Assembly (NCBI GenBank): GCA_026391995.1
Contig: JAPLCY010000050.1
Coordinates: 1 to 8,752, forward strand
Direction of reading: 5' to 3'
DNA from: Candidatus Auribacterota bacterium
GTDB taxonomy: Bacteria; Auribacterota; Tritonobacteria; UBA1439
Length of the DNA stretch: 8,752 nucleotides
The position numbers and the translations under genes were made by a program. Of this stretch, positions 1 through 7,103 are shown one piece after another. The notes under the pieces were generated by a model. It did no database searches, was not told where the DNA came from, and worked only from the letters and a program-made list of their open reading frames with translations. Positions within the stretch are counted from its first letter, which is position 1. The number at the start of each line of letters is the position of its first letter.

Positions 1-2
1 GC

Positions 3-1406
3 TCTGGCCGATACCTTACCGGAGACTTCGTGGGTGCAGACGTCATCCGCAACGAGATCACCGCCCAAGCCACCGCGGCGGCGCATATTGACCCGAATGT
101 GGACACGATCTTCGAGATCGGCGGCCAGGACTCCAAGTTCATCTCCCTCGACGGGGGCGTGGTGGTCGACTTCGAGATGAACAAGGTCTGCGCGGCGGGG
201 ACCGGCTCGTTTATCGAGGAGCAGGCGGAGAAGCTGGGCATACGGATCGAGGAGGAGTTCGGCCGGCTCTCCCTCGATGCGGACAACCCCGGCCGCTTCG
301 GCGACCGCTGCACCGTCTTCATGGAATCGGACCTGGTTGCGCACCAGCAGCAGGGGCTCGGGAAGAGAAACCTTGTCGCCGGGCTTGCCTACTCGATCGT
401 GCACAATTACCTCAACAAGGTGGTCGGGGACCGGAGGATAGGCAATAAGATATTTTTTCAGGGTGGCGTCGCCTGGAACAGGGGTGTGGTGGCCGCCTTC
501 GAGAAGGTCACGGGCAAGCCGATCACCGTCCCCCCCCAGCACGATGTGACCGGCGCGATCGGCGTGGCCCTGCTCGCGATGCGGGAGTGCCGGGGAAGGG
601 GCGGCGCGTGCTTTCACGGCTTCGACCTCGCGCATCGCCTGTACGAATCCACCTCCTTCAACTGCAGCGGTTGCGACAACCTCTGCGAGATCAGGAAAGT
701 CACCTTTGGCGGCGAGCGGCCTCTCTTCTACGGCGCGCGCTGCGAGAAGTATGAAATCAGGGATGAAAAGGCGGCGGATATCCCCGACTACTTTGCCGAG
801 CGGGAGCGCGTTCTCCTCGACGCGGCCGCCGATGAGCCGCAGGGAGAACTGGACGGGAAGCGGAGCTACGCCCCGCACGGCCCCCGACGCGGCAGGGTCG
901 GCATCCCGCGCATCCTCCACCTGCACGAGTTCTTCCCCTACTGGAGGGAGTTCTTCCGGAGCATCGGCTACGAGGTGGTGCTCTCGGAGACGACGAACGC
1001 CCACATCATCCATCAGTCATCCGAAAAGGTGGCGACGGAGACCTGCTTCCCCATCAAGATCGTCCACGGGCACGTCCTCAGCCTGCTCGCGGAGAAGGTC
1101 GATTATCTCTTCCTGCCGAGCATCATCAATATGAGCGGGCGCGACGCCCGGATGCCCCAGAGTTTCTCCTGCCCGCTCGTCCAGGCGATCCCGTATATCC
1201 TCAGGGCCATCCTCGATCTTGATGGGCGATGGCTGTCCTGGGGCGCCCCTACAACAATTACGACGCCGGCATCAATTTCAATCTCCCCAGAAAGCTCAGG
1301 AACCTGGGAGTCGTTCCGATACCGCAGGATTACCTCAACCTCGATGCGGTGGATATCCATGACCAGTTTCCGAACATGTACTGGCGCTACGGGCAGCGGA
1401 TATTGA
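3..1406 (+). CDS. BcrAD/BadFG activase + DUF2229 protein, N-terminal fragment (partial at left edge, frame broken near 1220)
   Basis: The frame is open from base 3, so the gene begins outside the window. It encodes an ASKHA-type ATPase of the 2-hydroxyacyl-CoA dehydratase activase family. Numbering from the Met at 30, visible motifs are GGQDSK (31-36), NKVCAAGTGSF (51-61) and RCTVFMESD (93-101). Cys54 and Cys94 match the two cysteines that hold the subunit-bridging [4Fe-4S] cluster in HgdC-type activases. Then come FFQGGVAWN (142-150), a cysteine-rich stretch CSGCDNLC (212-219) and a DUF2229 start (GIPRILHLHEFFPYW, 291-305; ETCFPIKIVHGHV, 337-349). Family similarity stops at about residue 397 (near 1220); the codons from there to 1406 look like out-of-frame noise. 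The protein resumes in another frame at about 1223. Known relatives activate dehydratases or form large fused proteins, including PlsA/GeR-type ether-lipid reductases. The exact substrate is unknown. Confidence 0.88.
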   Translation, partial: SGRYLTGDFVGADVIRNEITAQATAAAHIDPNVDTIFEIGGQDSKFISLDGGVVVDFEMNKVCAAGTGSFIEEQAEKLGIRIEEEFGRLSLDADNPGRFGDRCTVFMESDLVAHQQQGLGKRNLVAGLAYSIVHNYLNKVVGDRRIGNKIFFQGGVAWNRGVVAAFEKVTGKPITVPPQHDVTGAIGVALLAMRECRGRGGACFHGFDLAHRLYESTSFNCSGCDNLCEIRKVTFGGERPLFYGARCEKYEIRDEKAADIPDYFAERERVLLDAAADEPQGELDGKRSYAPHGPRRGRVGIPRILHLHEFFPYWREFFRSIGYEVVLSETTNAHIIHQSSEKVATETCFPIKIVHGHVLSLLAEKVDYLFLPSIINMSGRDARMPQSFSCPLVQAIPYILRAILDLDGRWLSWGAPTTITTPASISISPESSGTWESFRYRRITSTSMRWISMTSFRTCTGATGSGY

Positions 1407-2881
1407 GCGCATCGAGACTCGTCCGGAACGACCCGAGGCTCCACGCCGTGTATATCTCCAATTTCAAGTGCGGCCCCGATTCGTTCATAGAGCACTTTTT
1501 CAGGCGCACGATGGACGGCAAACCATACCTGCAGCTCGAGATCGACGAGCATAGCGCCGACGCCGGGATCATCACCAGGTGCGAGGCGTTCCTTGACAGC
1601 CTGGCCAACTACAGGCAGGGCGCCCCGGCCCCCGAGTGGAGTTTCCGCGCCGTGACCCCGAAGACGCGGAGGACGGTCTATATCCCGCAGATGGCGCTCC
1701 ACGCGCACGCATTCAGCGCGGCGCTCCGCGCCTGCGGGATTCCCTCGGAGCCGCTCCCCGAATCAGACGATCACACCATCGAGATCGGGCGGCAGTTCGC
1801 CTCCGGGCGCGAGTGCCTGCCGTTCATCACCACGACCGGCGACATGCTCAAGAAGCTGTTCGAGCCCGGCTTTGACCATTCCCGCGCCGCCTTCTTCATG
1901 CCCACGGCGGGGGGGCCGTGCCGCTTCGGGCAGTACGCGCAGATGCACCGTATGATCCTTGACGACCTCGGATTCAGGGATGTGCCGATCGTCTCGCCGG
2001 ATTCGACCGACGGCTACGCGTCGCAGTTCGGCCGCGTGGGGCCGTCATTCCGCCGCCTCGCATGGAGAGGGCTGCTCTCCGTCGACGTCCTGGAAAAGCT
2101 CGCGCGCGAGTACCGCCCTTACGAGCTTGACCCCGGGGCGACCGACCGCGCGTTCCGGGAGTCCCTGGCGATCATCGTGCGCGGCCTCGAGCGGGGGGAG
2201 GGGCATGTCTTTGACGCCCTGAAGGAGGTCCGCGATATCTTCAACGGGATCCGTATCGACCGCCGGCAGCGCAAGCCGATCATCGGGGTGGTGGGGGAGA
2301 TCTACCTGCGGAGCAACCGGTTCACCAACAATAACGTGGTGCAGATGATCGAGGGTCTGGGGGGCGAGGCGTGGGTTGCCCCGATCACGGAGTGGGTCTT
2401 CTACACCAACAACCGATACATGGAGCGGAGCATCTCCGCGGGGCGCTACAAGGATTTCTTCCTGGGGCTGCTGAAGGAGAAGGTGCAGGAGCGCGACGGG
2501 AAGCGAATGGAGCGGATATTCGAGGGGTTGCTACTGAACCTCCACGAGCCCCCCATCGAGGAGGTCATTCACCTGAGCCGTCACTACATGCATCATTCAT
2601 TCGGCGGCGAGGCGATCCTGAGCATCGGGAAGGCGATAGAATATATCCGCAATGGGGTGAGCGGGATCGTCAATGCGATGCCGTTCACCTGCATGCCGGG
2701 GATGGTTGTCACCGCGGTCTCGCGCAGTGTCCGGGAGCGGCACGACGACATACCATGGCTCAATATGACCTACGACGGCCAGGAGGGGGTCAATGACCTC
2801 ACGCGCCTGGAGGCGTTCATGCACCAGGCCCGCCAGTACCGCGCCGCGCGGGAGGAGTGTTCGACAACTTCCCACCGCTGA
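1229..2881 (+). CDS. DUF2229 / HgdB-like C-terminal part of the same activase protein, separated by a frame break
   Basis: This continues the preceding protein in a different frame. The frame is open from 1223, after a TGA at 1220, so the ATG at 1229 is probably an internal Met and not a true start. Numbering from 1229, it opens with VLGRPYN (3-9), a conserved DUF2229 segment that normally lies tens of residues after the CPLVQ motif. Here the two are almost adjacent, so a segment is missing. Further motifs are SNFKCGPDSF (77-86), LEIDEHSADAGI (103-114), SGRECLPF (192-199), PTAGGPCRFGQY (225-236), VVGEIYLRSN (354-363) and FTCMPGMVV (486-494). Cys81, 196, 231 and 488 are candidate cluster or active-site ligands. 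The C-terminal 200 residues resemble the HgdB/BcrB-like fold, so this is a reductase-type module fused to its own activator. It converges on the minus-strand operon with a 71-bp spacer. Whether a functional protein is made depends on whether the break is real. Confidence 0.85.
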   Translation: MAVLGRPYNNYDAGINFNLPRKLRNLGVVPIPQDYLNLDAVDIHDQFPNMYWRYGQRILSASRLVRNDPRLHAVYISNFKCGPDSFIEHFFRRTMDGKPYLQLEIDEHSADAGIITRCEAFLDSLANYRQGAPAPEWSFRAVTPKTRRTVYIPQMALHAHAFSAALRACGIPSEPLPESDDHTIEIGRQFASGRECLPFITTTGDMLKKLFEPGFDHSRAAFFMPTAGGPCRFGQYAQMHRMILDDLGFRDVPIVSPDSTDGYASQFGRVGPSFRRLAWRGLLSVDVLEKLAREYRPYELDPGATDRAFRESLAIIVRGLERGEGHVFDALKEVRDIFNGIRIDRRQRKPIIGVVGEIYLRSNRFTNNNVVQMIEGLGGEAWVAPITEWVFYTNNRYMERSISAGRYKDFFLGLLKEKVQERDGKRMERIFEGLLLNLHEPPIEEVIHLSRHYMHHSFGGEAILSIGKAIEYIRNGVSGIVNAMPFTCMPGMVVTAVSRSVRERHDDIPWLNMTYDGQEGVNDLTRLEAFMHQARQYRAAREECSTTSHR

Positions 2882-2884
2882 TAA

Positions 2885-2945
2885 TTTTGTTTGGATTTTT
2901 CTTTTTTGGATTTGTTTTGAGGTGTGCAGTTTGAAGTGTGAGGTT
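2885..2945. repeat. T-rich degenerate short repeats in the convergent spacer
   Basis: The spacer between two convergent genes is T-rich and G-rich on the plus strand, unlike the GC-rich flanks. TTTGAGGTGTG at 2916-2926 recurs as TTTGAAGTGTG at 2930-2940, a 14-nt (2 x 7) shift with one mismatch. TTTGGATTT occurs at 2890 and again at 2905, a shift of 15. No hairpin precedes the T-runs, so I do not call an intrinsic terminator, although the T-runs could help end plus-strand transcription. Confidence 0.5.
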
Positions 2946-2952
2946 CTTTTCT

Positions 2953-3621
2953 TCAGTACTCTACTATTTCCGCCCCCTTCGGCGCGGTAAATTCAAACAG
3001 ATCATCCTTGAGCACGACGTCGGTCATCACCCTGGAGAATGTAAACACAGTCCTGTCCCCCCCCTGCTCGAAACGCTCGCTCCGCACCGGCACCCATCGT
3101 TTCGGGTCGATCGAGAGCCTGAGCTTCTGGAACTGGGATTTGAGCTCCTCGGATTTCGGCGTGAGTTCGAGGAGATGGCATCCGCCGGGTTCGGTTGACG
3201 ACCGGGCGGTGAAGTTGCGCGTGATCTCCTCGGCGGTATTGCCGAAACCGATGAGGAGCGACTCGGTCTTGCGGTCCTGCGCCAGTGACACCTTCTGCAC
3301 CTGGTTGATGTCGGGGAGGTACATGAGCGCGCTTTTCCCCTTAATATAAATGGCGCTGTTGTCGGGCGCGTTGTACTTCCAGACCATCATCCCCGGTTTC
3401 TTGTAGAGGATCGTCCCCGAGGACTCCTTCTTCTCATCGAAGAGGGCGTAGGTGCGGACCTGGGTGAAATCCGCTTTCAGGCAGGAGAGGGTTTTCCCTG
3501 CCGACTCCATCTTTTTCAGTATCGCCTCCGTTGAAACCCCTTCCCCCGCGTCGGCGATCACCGCCGTCCGCATGACGAGGGCGAGGAAGAACGGTATGGC
3601 GAAGAGCCTGTGGGTATTCAT
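2953..3621 (-). CDS. LolA-type periplasmic carrier protein
   Basis: This 222-residue protein begins with a Sec signal peptide (MNTHRLFAIPFFLALVM..., cleavage likely near ADA at 23-25). LolA-family hallmarks follow: LKADFTQVRTYAL (48-60), SGTILYKKPGMMVWKY (68-83, the fatty-acid-facing sheet with its conserved Trp-Lys-Tyr), a YLPDINQ segment (101-107) and the C-terminal FEFTAPKGAEIV (209-220). LolA carries lipoproteins, or in LolA-like variants other lipids, across the periplasm from an ABC exporter. I chose the ATG at 3621 because an AAAGGA box lies 5 nt upstream, a signal peptide follows, and the ATG overlaps the previous gene's stop as ATGA. The frame stays open upstream to 3915, but that extension is compositionally unlike a protein and lies antisense-free inside the VTT gene. 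It is the last gene of a five-gene operon that also encodes a Lol-like transporter and lipoprotein, which supports the assignment. Confidence 0.87.
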   Translation of the reverse strand: MNTHRLFAIPFFLALVMRTAVIADAGEGVSTEAILKKMESAGKTLSCLKADFTQVRTYALFDEKKESSGTILYKKPGMMVWKYNAPDNSAIYIKGKSALMYLPDINQVQKVSLAQDRKTESLLIGFGNTAEEITRNFTARSSTEPGGCHLLELTPKSEELKSQFQKLRLSIDPKRWVPVRSERFEQGGDRTVFTFSRVMTDVVLKDDLFEFTAPKGAEIVEY

Positions 3622-4277
3622 GGAGTTCCTTTCCCGGGCTGCGGTTTTCTGCTTTGCCAGCGCTCGCGCAGCTTTGGCAGGGACTTTAGCAGCGCGATCA
3701 AAAGGGTGGCGCCCAGGATGGTCAGGATCCACGTGTTGGACAGTTGCAGCGAGTACCCGAGAAGGGCGAGTATCAGGTAGCGCGGGTAGCGCCCGACGAG
3801 GGTGGCGAGCGTAAAGGGAATCCTGCTGTACCCGGTGGATATCGCCAGGAGGCGCACGACATCGATGGGCAGGGGGAGGAGGTTCGCCACCGCGAGCGCC
3901 CAGAACGGCGACCATTCAAACCAGTACACGGCCCGCGCGTACCAGGGGGACGCCTTTGCCCTCCCGAGCCGTTCCCATCGCATCAGCGAGTTGAGAATAT
4001 AATAGTCGTGGAGATTGGCCACGCAGGTCGCGAGTGAGCCCAGGAGCGCGATCAGAAAAGGATTGTGGTCGCGGGCGATGGCGAGGAAGACCGGGATGAT
4101 CGGCAGGGGGCAGAACTGGCAGGCGAAGCTCACGAAGATCATAAAGGAAAACAGATTCCCGAGGCTGCCACGGCCCGTTTCGCGCGCCCAGATGAGCAGC
4201 AGCGAGAGGGCGAGCACGTAGATGCCGAAACCGACAAACCACCTGACGCTCGATATATTGCGCGGGCGCATGTTCAT
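3618..4277 (-). CDS. VTT/DedA (SNARE-associated)-type polytopic membrane protein
   Basis: This 219-residue, strongly hydrophobic protein has about five to six membrane segments (roughly 13-30, 43-66, 72-92, 122-140, 152-177 and 180-198). It ends in a basic, polar tail. The PLPIDVVRLLAISTGYSR segment (135-152) followed by VGRYPRYLILALLG (161-174) matches the re-entrant loop and Gly-Arg...Arg signature of VTT-domain proteins such as DedA, YqaA and TVP38. That family is implicated in flipping or scrambling lipids, including undecaprenyl phosphate and phosphatidylethanolamine. The start at 4277 has no Shine-Dalgarno sequence, and a second Met is at codon 3; the upstream 37 bp are occupied by a 7-nt repeat tract. 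Its stop overlaps the lolA-like start as ATGA. Its place between the ABC ATPase and LolA suggests a part in moving lipid from the inner membrane, which is inference only. Confidence 0.8.
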   Translation of the reverse strand: MNMRPRNISSVRWFVGFGIYVLALSLLLIWARETGRGSLGNLFSFMIFVSFACQFCPLPIIPVFLAIARDHNPFLIALLGSLATCVANLHDYYILNSLMRWERLGRAKASPWYARAVYWFEWSPFWALAVANLLPLPIDVVRLLAISTGYSRIPFTLATLVGRYPRYLILALLGYSLQLSNTWILTILGATLLIALLKSLPKLRERWQSRKPQPGKGTP

Positions 4278-4287
4278 AAGAGGACGT

Positions 4288-4350
4288 CCATGGTCGATAG
4301 TCGATAGTCCATGGCTAGCAAAGGCGGACGGCGGACGGTGGATTGTTGAC
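4288..4350. repeat. Degenerate heptanucleotide repeat tract running into the ATPase 3' end
   Basis: Nine consecutive 7-nt units can be read in one phase. They include CGATAGT twice (4295-4308) flanked by CCATGGT (4288-4294) and CCATGGC (4309-4315), then GGCGGAC twice (4323-4336), GGTGGAT (4337) and TGTTGAC (4344). GTCCATGG is also an exact 8-bp direct repeat (4286 and 4307). The tract fills the gap between the ATPase and VTT genes. It also encodes the last ten residues of the ATPase, beyond the family-conserved RDGKIV end. Confidence 0.75.
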
Positions 4351-5019
4351 GATTTTTCCGTCTCTCATCTGCACGGTTCTTTCCGCGGCCTTGGCGACGT
4401 CGTGGTTATGTGTGACCATGAGGATGGTCTGGCCGAGCTCGCGATGCATCTGCGCGAAGAGGCCGAGAATCATCTCCGAGTTGGCCGAGTCGAGGTTGCC
4501 GGTTGGCTCGTCGGCGAGCAGAATCGCGGGGCGGTGGACCACCGCGCGGGCGATCGCGGCGCGCTGCTGCTCTCCCATCGAGAGCTCGGAGGGCCTGCGG
4601 TGCATTTTGCCGCCGAGCCCCACGCGCGCAAGGATCTCGTCCGCGTCGAGGCCTTCCCCCCGCCGCAGGCCGCGGATCCGCTGGGAGAGCAGGATATTCT
4701 GCCTGGTGGTCAGGGTCGGGAGGAGGTTGAAGCGTTGAAAGACGAAGCCGGTCATCCTCCCCCTGAGACGCGAGAGGCCGGCGTCGGAGAGGTTGCCGGG
4801 CTCCGCGCCGTCGATCACAACCGAACCGGAGGTGGGGGTGACCAGCGCGCCAAGCAGATAGAGGAGCGTGGATTTACCGCAGCCTGAGGGGCCGACGATG
4901 GAGAGGAATTCCCCCCTCCCGACGGTGAGGTTGACGTCGCGAAGCGCGTACACGTCCTCTCCGCCCGCCCGATAGGTTTTGCACAATTCCCTCGCCTCGA
5001 TGAACTCCCCCTTATTCAT
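4315..5019 (-). CDS. LolD/MacB-type ABC transporter ATP-binding subunit
   Basis: This 234-residue ABC ATPase is complete. It has Walker A GPSGCGKST (43-51), Q-loop Gln95 in VFQRFNLLP, signature LSMGEQQRAAIARA (146-159), Walker B AILLADEP (165-172) followed by the D-loop GNLD, and H-loop His204 in VTHNHD. The VFQRFNLLPTLT and DEPTGNLDS wording is typical of the LolD/MacB/FtsE branch that drives mechanotransmission-type exporters. The start at 5019 is supported by GGAGG 9 nt upstream (5029-5033) and by an 8-nt overlap with the end of the permease gene. The protein would pair with that permease to energise release of lipoprotein or lipid from the inner membrane to a LolA carrier. The last ten residues (NNPPSAVRLC) come from a heptanucleotide repeat tract and are probably not functional. 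Confidence 0.93.
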   Translation of the reverse strand: MNKGEFIEARELCKTYRAGGEDVYALRDVNLTVGRGEFLSIVGPSGCGKSTLLYLLGALVTPTSGSVVIDGAEPGNLSDAGLSRLRGRMTGFVFQRFNLLPTLTTRQNILLSQRIRGLRRGEGLDADEILARVGLGGKMHRRPSELSMGEQQRAAIARAVVHRPAILLADEPTGNLDSANSEMILGLFAQMHRELGQTILMVTHNHDVAKAAERTVQMRDGKIVNNPPSAVRLC

Positions 5020-6115
5020 ACAGGAGTGCCTCCACCGGGTCGATCCGGGCGGCCCTGAGACCGGGGTAGAGCGCCCCCAGCACGCCGCCGCCGATTCCGA
5101 GCATCGCCGCCTTGAAGCCTGCGAGAGGGGTGAGGGCCATGGTGAGGAGCGGATGGGCCCTTGAGAGCCAGAGCATTGCCATGAGGGTGAATCCGAAGCC
5201 GGCCGCGACGCCCATGGCGGAGAGGAGCACCGATTCCCGGACCACCAGCCCCACGATGAATCCCTTCGTGGCCCCGAGCGAGCGCAGGATGCCGATCTCG
5301 CGTGTCCGCTCGATGATCGTGGTGTACATGGTGAGGAGGATGACGAGGAAGCTGATGACGAGCGCGGTGGTCGTGATCACGCCGAAGAACTCGTTCAACC
5401 CGGTGACCTCGTTCACCATGATCTCCTCGTATCGGTCGAGGATCTGCGCCGTGAGCGCGGGGAGCCGCGCGTCGATTGCCGCCGCACATGCCTGCACCGC
5501 CGCCGCGTCCGTACGCGCAGTCCTGACAAAAAAGAGCGAGCACATTCCCTCAAGGTGAAGCGATGACTGAAGCGTTTGGAGGGGGAGATAGACTCCGGCA
5601 CCGACGCCGCTCTGGTAGATGCCGGCGATCGTGAAAGAGGATCCCAGGATAGAAATCGTGTCGCCGGCGCGGTAGCCGTTGGCCTCGGCCAATCTGGTGT
5701 CGACCAGGCACTCGCGCGGGTTGTCCCACGGGCGGCCCGCCACGAGCTGGAGTTTTCCGCCCACGGCCTCGTAGCGTTTCAGGTCGACACCGTAGACGAC
5801 GTAGATGACCTTCCGGATCGTCGTGGTCCAGGTGAGCACGGGGCACGCGGCGGCGACGCCGTCGATGCGTTCGAGCTCGGGGGCGTATTTCAGCGGCAGG
5901 CTGCTTCCCTTGAAGGCGAGGAGGCCGGACGCGCCGCGCGGCTGGACGAGGATCTGTGCCCCGGTTTTTTTCAGGCGTTCCGCCGCCTCGGAGATCATCC
6001 CGCGGCAAAGGCCGGTGAGCACGAGAAGCAGCGCGATGCCGATGCCCGTGGCCGCCACGCAGACGAGGCTGCGGGTTTTGCGGTGCCGTATATTCGCCCA
6101 CACCATGCCGCTCAT
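5012..6115 (-). CDS. FtsX/LolC/E (MacB-type) ABC transporter permease
   Basis: This 367-residue permease has the MacB/LolC/E plan. There is an N-terminal membrane helix (about 16-38), a periplasmic MacB-PCD-like domain (about 40-240), then three C-terminal helices (about 243-265, 288-317 and 330-352). Between helices 2 and 3 lies ERTREIGILRSLGATKGFI (269-287), the coupling-helix signature that contacts the ATPase. The end, YPGLRAARIDPVEALLYE, is the classic FtsX terminus. I chose the ATG at 6115 because GGAGGAG lies 8 nt upstream and the codon overlaps the lipoprotein stop as ATGA. Longer readings from 6325 lack protein character. Only one permease is present, so the complex is probably a homodimer and not a LolC/LolE heterodimer. 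Its partner ATPase overlaps it downstream. Confidence 0.92.
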   Translation of the reverse strand: MSGMVWANIRHRKTRSLVCVAATGIGIALLLVLTGLCRGMISEAAERLKKTGAQILVQPRGASGLLAFKGSSLPLKYAPELERIDGVAAACPVLTWTTTIRKVIYVVYGVDLKRYEAVGGKLQLVAGRPWDNPRECLVDTRLAEANGYRAGDTISILGSSFTIAGIYQSGVGAGVYLPLQTLQSSLHLEGMCSLFFVRTARTDAAAVQACAAAIDARLPALTAQILDRYEEIMVNEVTGLNEFFGVITTTALVISFLVILLTMYTTIIERTREIGILRSLGATKGFIVGLVVRESVLLSAMGVAAGFGFTLMAMLWLSRAHPLLTMALTPLAGFKAAMLGIGGGVLGALYPGLRAARIDPVEALLYE

Positions 6116-6933
6116 CGGCCAAACTCCTCCAGCGGGCGTATCCGCGCACCCTCCGGCATCTCCATCGTGAAGAGGGCGGGGTTGAGCTGCTGGTTGACGC
6201 GCATGTCGCTCAGGGTGAGCGAGAGAGCCGTCCCTCCCGGCGGCGCCTCGAGGGTGACCCTGCGGGGAAGGCGGGCCGTGGGGGCTTTTGCCGGGGTGAA
6301 GAAGTCGGCGCACCGCATGTCGCACACGGGCGAGCCGTCGGCGCCGAAGTATTCGGTCCGGACGGGGGAGAGGTCGGTCCGGTCGAAGGTCACCCTGCGT
6401 TCGATACGCGCGGTTGTACCACCCGCTGCGATGCTGTAGATGATATAGCGCGATGGGGTCGACTCCACGACGTCGATTTGCTTCGGGTCATCCTGCGTGC
6501 CGAGAAAGAGACCGGTGATGCGCCGTACGGCGGGGAGGCCGCCCCCTTCGGCATCGGCGGCCCGGGAACTGCGGTACACCGCGTGATCCCGGGGCACGGA
6601 AATGAATATCTGGCGCCCGTCGGCGAAGAGATCAAAGAACATCGGGAGCATCGCCTTGCTCCCCTTCATCCTGAGTTTGTCGGGCCTGGCCATGGCCAGC
6701 ATGCCGCTGCATGTCTGCGTGGTTCCCTTCCGGCGGTCGGTGAGCGAGGCCGAGAACGAGGCCTTGATAGTCGATATGGCGATGGAATTGGCGCTCAGCC
6801 GCTGGCGCAGTTCGGCGAGCGTGGCGGTGCAATAGACCGGATGAGGAGCGGGCGTAATGTTCCTGATCGCGCAGCCGGACAAGGCGAGTGAGGCGAGGCA
6901 GCAGGAGAGCGACGGCAGACAGGGCATTTTCAT
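6112..6933 (-). CDS. LolB/LolA-like (DUF4292-like) outer-membrane lipoprotein
   Basis: This 273-residue lipoprotein has the lipobox LALSGC. The acylated Cys is residue 21 when translation starts at the ATG at 6933 (second Met at 6927), and Ala22 at +2 does not look like an inner-membrane retention signal. The mature part has a LolB/DUF4292-like pattern: an early helix (LAELRQRLSA), a strand region SIAISTIKASFSASLTD, then MLAMARPDKLRMKG, FFDLFADGRQIFISVPRDHAVY, and a late VRTEYFGADGSPV. This suggests a half-barrel lipid or lipoprotein acceptor. There is no clear Shine-Dalgarno sequence. Starts further upstream would place the signal peptide too far inside the protein. As the first gene of the operon, with a LolC/E permease, LolD ATPase and LolA carrier behind it, it is a candidate outer-membrane receptor. 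The family assignment rests on pattern only. Confidence 0.78.
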   Translation of the reverse strand: MKMPCLPSLSCCLASLALSGCAIRNITPAPHPVYCTATLAELRQRLSANSIAISTIKASFSASLTDRRKGTTQTCSGMLAMARPDKLRMKGSKAMLPMFFDLFADGRQIFISVPRDHAVYRSSRAADAEGGGLPAVRRITGLFLGTQDDPKQIDVVESTPSRYIIYSIAAGGTTARIERRVTFDRTDLSPVRTEYFGADGSPVCDMRCADFFTPAKAPTARLPRRVTLEAPPGGTALSLTLSDMRVNQQLNPALFTMEMPEGARIRPLEEFGR

Positions 6934-6956
6934 ACGTTGCGGGGGAGTGTAGCAAA

Positions 6957-7002
6957 AAGGCCCGCGTAGCGCACACTTTAGTGTGCGCACAATAAAGGCC
7001 TT
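6957..7002 (-). promoter_or_regulatory. Nested inverted repeat with terminator-like T-run on the minus strand, ahead of the lipoprotein operon
   Basis: A perfect 8-bp palindrome (GCGCACAC 6969-6976, loop TTTA, GTGTGCGC 6981-6988) sits inside an outer 6-bp pair (AAGGCC 6957-6962 with GGCCTT 6997-7002). Read on the minus strand, the outer arm runs directly into five T residues, as in an intrinsic terminator. It ends 23 bp before the lipoprotein start at 6933, so it could be a leader attenuator. Alternatively, the inner palindrome could be a repressor operator. Confidence 0.45.
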
Positions 7003-7015
7003 GGGACATACCCAA
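7001..7015. promoter_or_regulatory. Short inverted repeat TTGGG-N5-CCCAA
   Basis: TTGGG (7001-7005) and CCCAA (7011-7015) form a perfect 5-bp dyad around ACATA in the divergent intergenic region, next to the larger hairpin. It could be a small operator, but a dyad of this size can arise by chance. Confidence 0.2.
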
Positions 7016-7040
7016 TAAGCCTACAGGGGAAAACTGTGTA

Positions 7041-7066
7041 ATCCGCGGCGTTTCGTTTTCGCGGAT
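7041..7066. promoter_or_regulatory. Inverted repeat (7-bp stem, 12-nt loop) in the divergent region
   Basis: ATCCGCG (7041-7047) pairs with CGCGGAT (7060-7066) around a 12-nt loop. No T-run follows on either strand, so a terminator is unlikely. It lies about 65 bp upstream of the -35 box of the rightward promoter, where an activator site could be. Function unknown. Confidence 0.3.
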
Positions 7067-7103
7067 CCATTATTCACTCCAGCCTAAGCAGTTGTGGATT
7101 TGA

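Noticed and set aside
1211..1240. Programmed ribosomal frameshift in the activase gene
   Set aside because: There is no heptameric slippery site at the junction, and conserved protein sequence is missing, which frameshifting cannot explain. The same reasoning applies near 7841.
1103..1708. Minus-strand open frame across the break in the activase gene
   Set aside because: It lies opposite conserved DUF2229 sequence on both sides of the break and has no domain signature. It does not explain the break.
3..2881. A true benzoyl-CoA reductase or 2-hydroxyacyl-CoA dehydratase operon
   Set aside because: No separate BcrB/BcrC or HgdA/HgdB subunit genes, ferredoxin or CoA-ligase genes are visible in the window. 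The neighbours concern envelope lipid transport, so a degradation pathway is less likely, though the left flank is unseen.
3622..3915. N-terminal extension of the LolA-like protein
   Set aside because: The extension lies inside the VTT gene in another frame and is low-complexity. The ATG at 3621 has a Shine-Dalgarno sequence, a signal peptide and an ATGA junction.
6116..6325. N-terminal extension of the permease
   Set aside because: Seventy residues of Arg/Pro/His-rich text overlap the lipoprotein gene. The ATG at 6115 has GGAGGAG at the right distance.
5576..6439. Long plus-strand open frame opposite the permease and lipoprotein genes
   Set aside because: It is antisense to two well-supported genes with clear motifs, is rich in Arg, Gly and Asp as expected from a GC-rich shadow frame, and has no recognisable domain.
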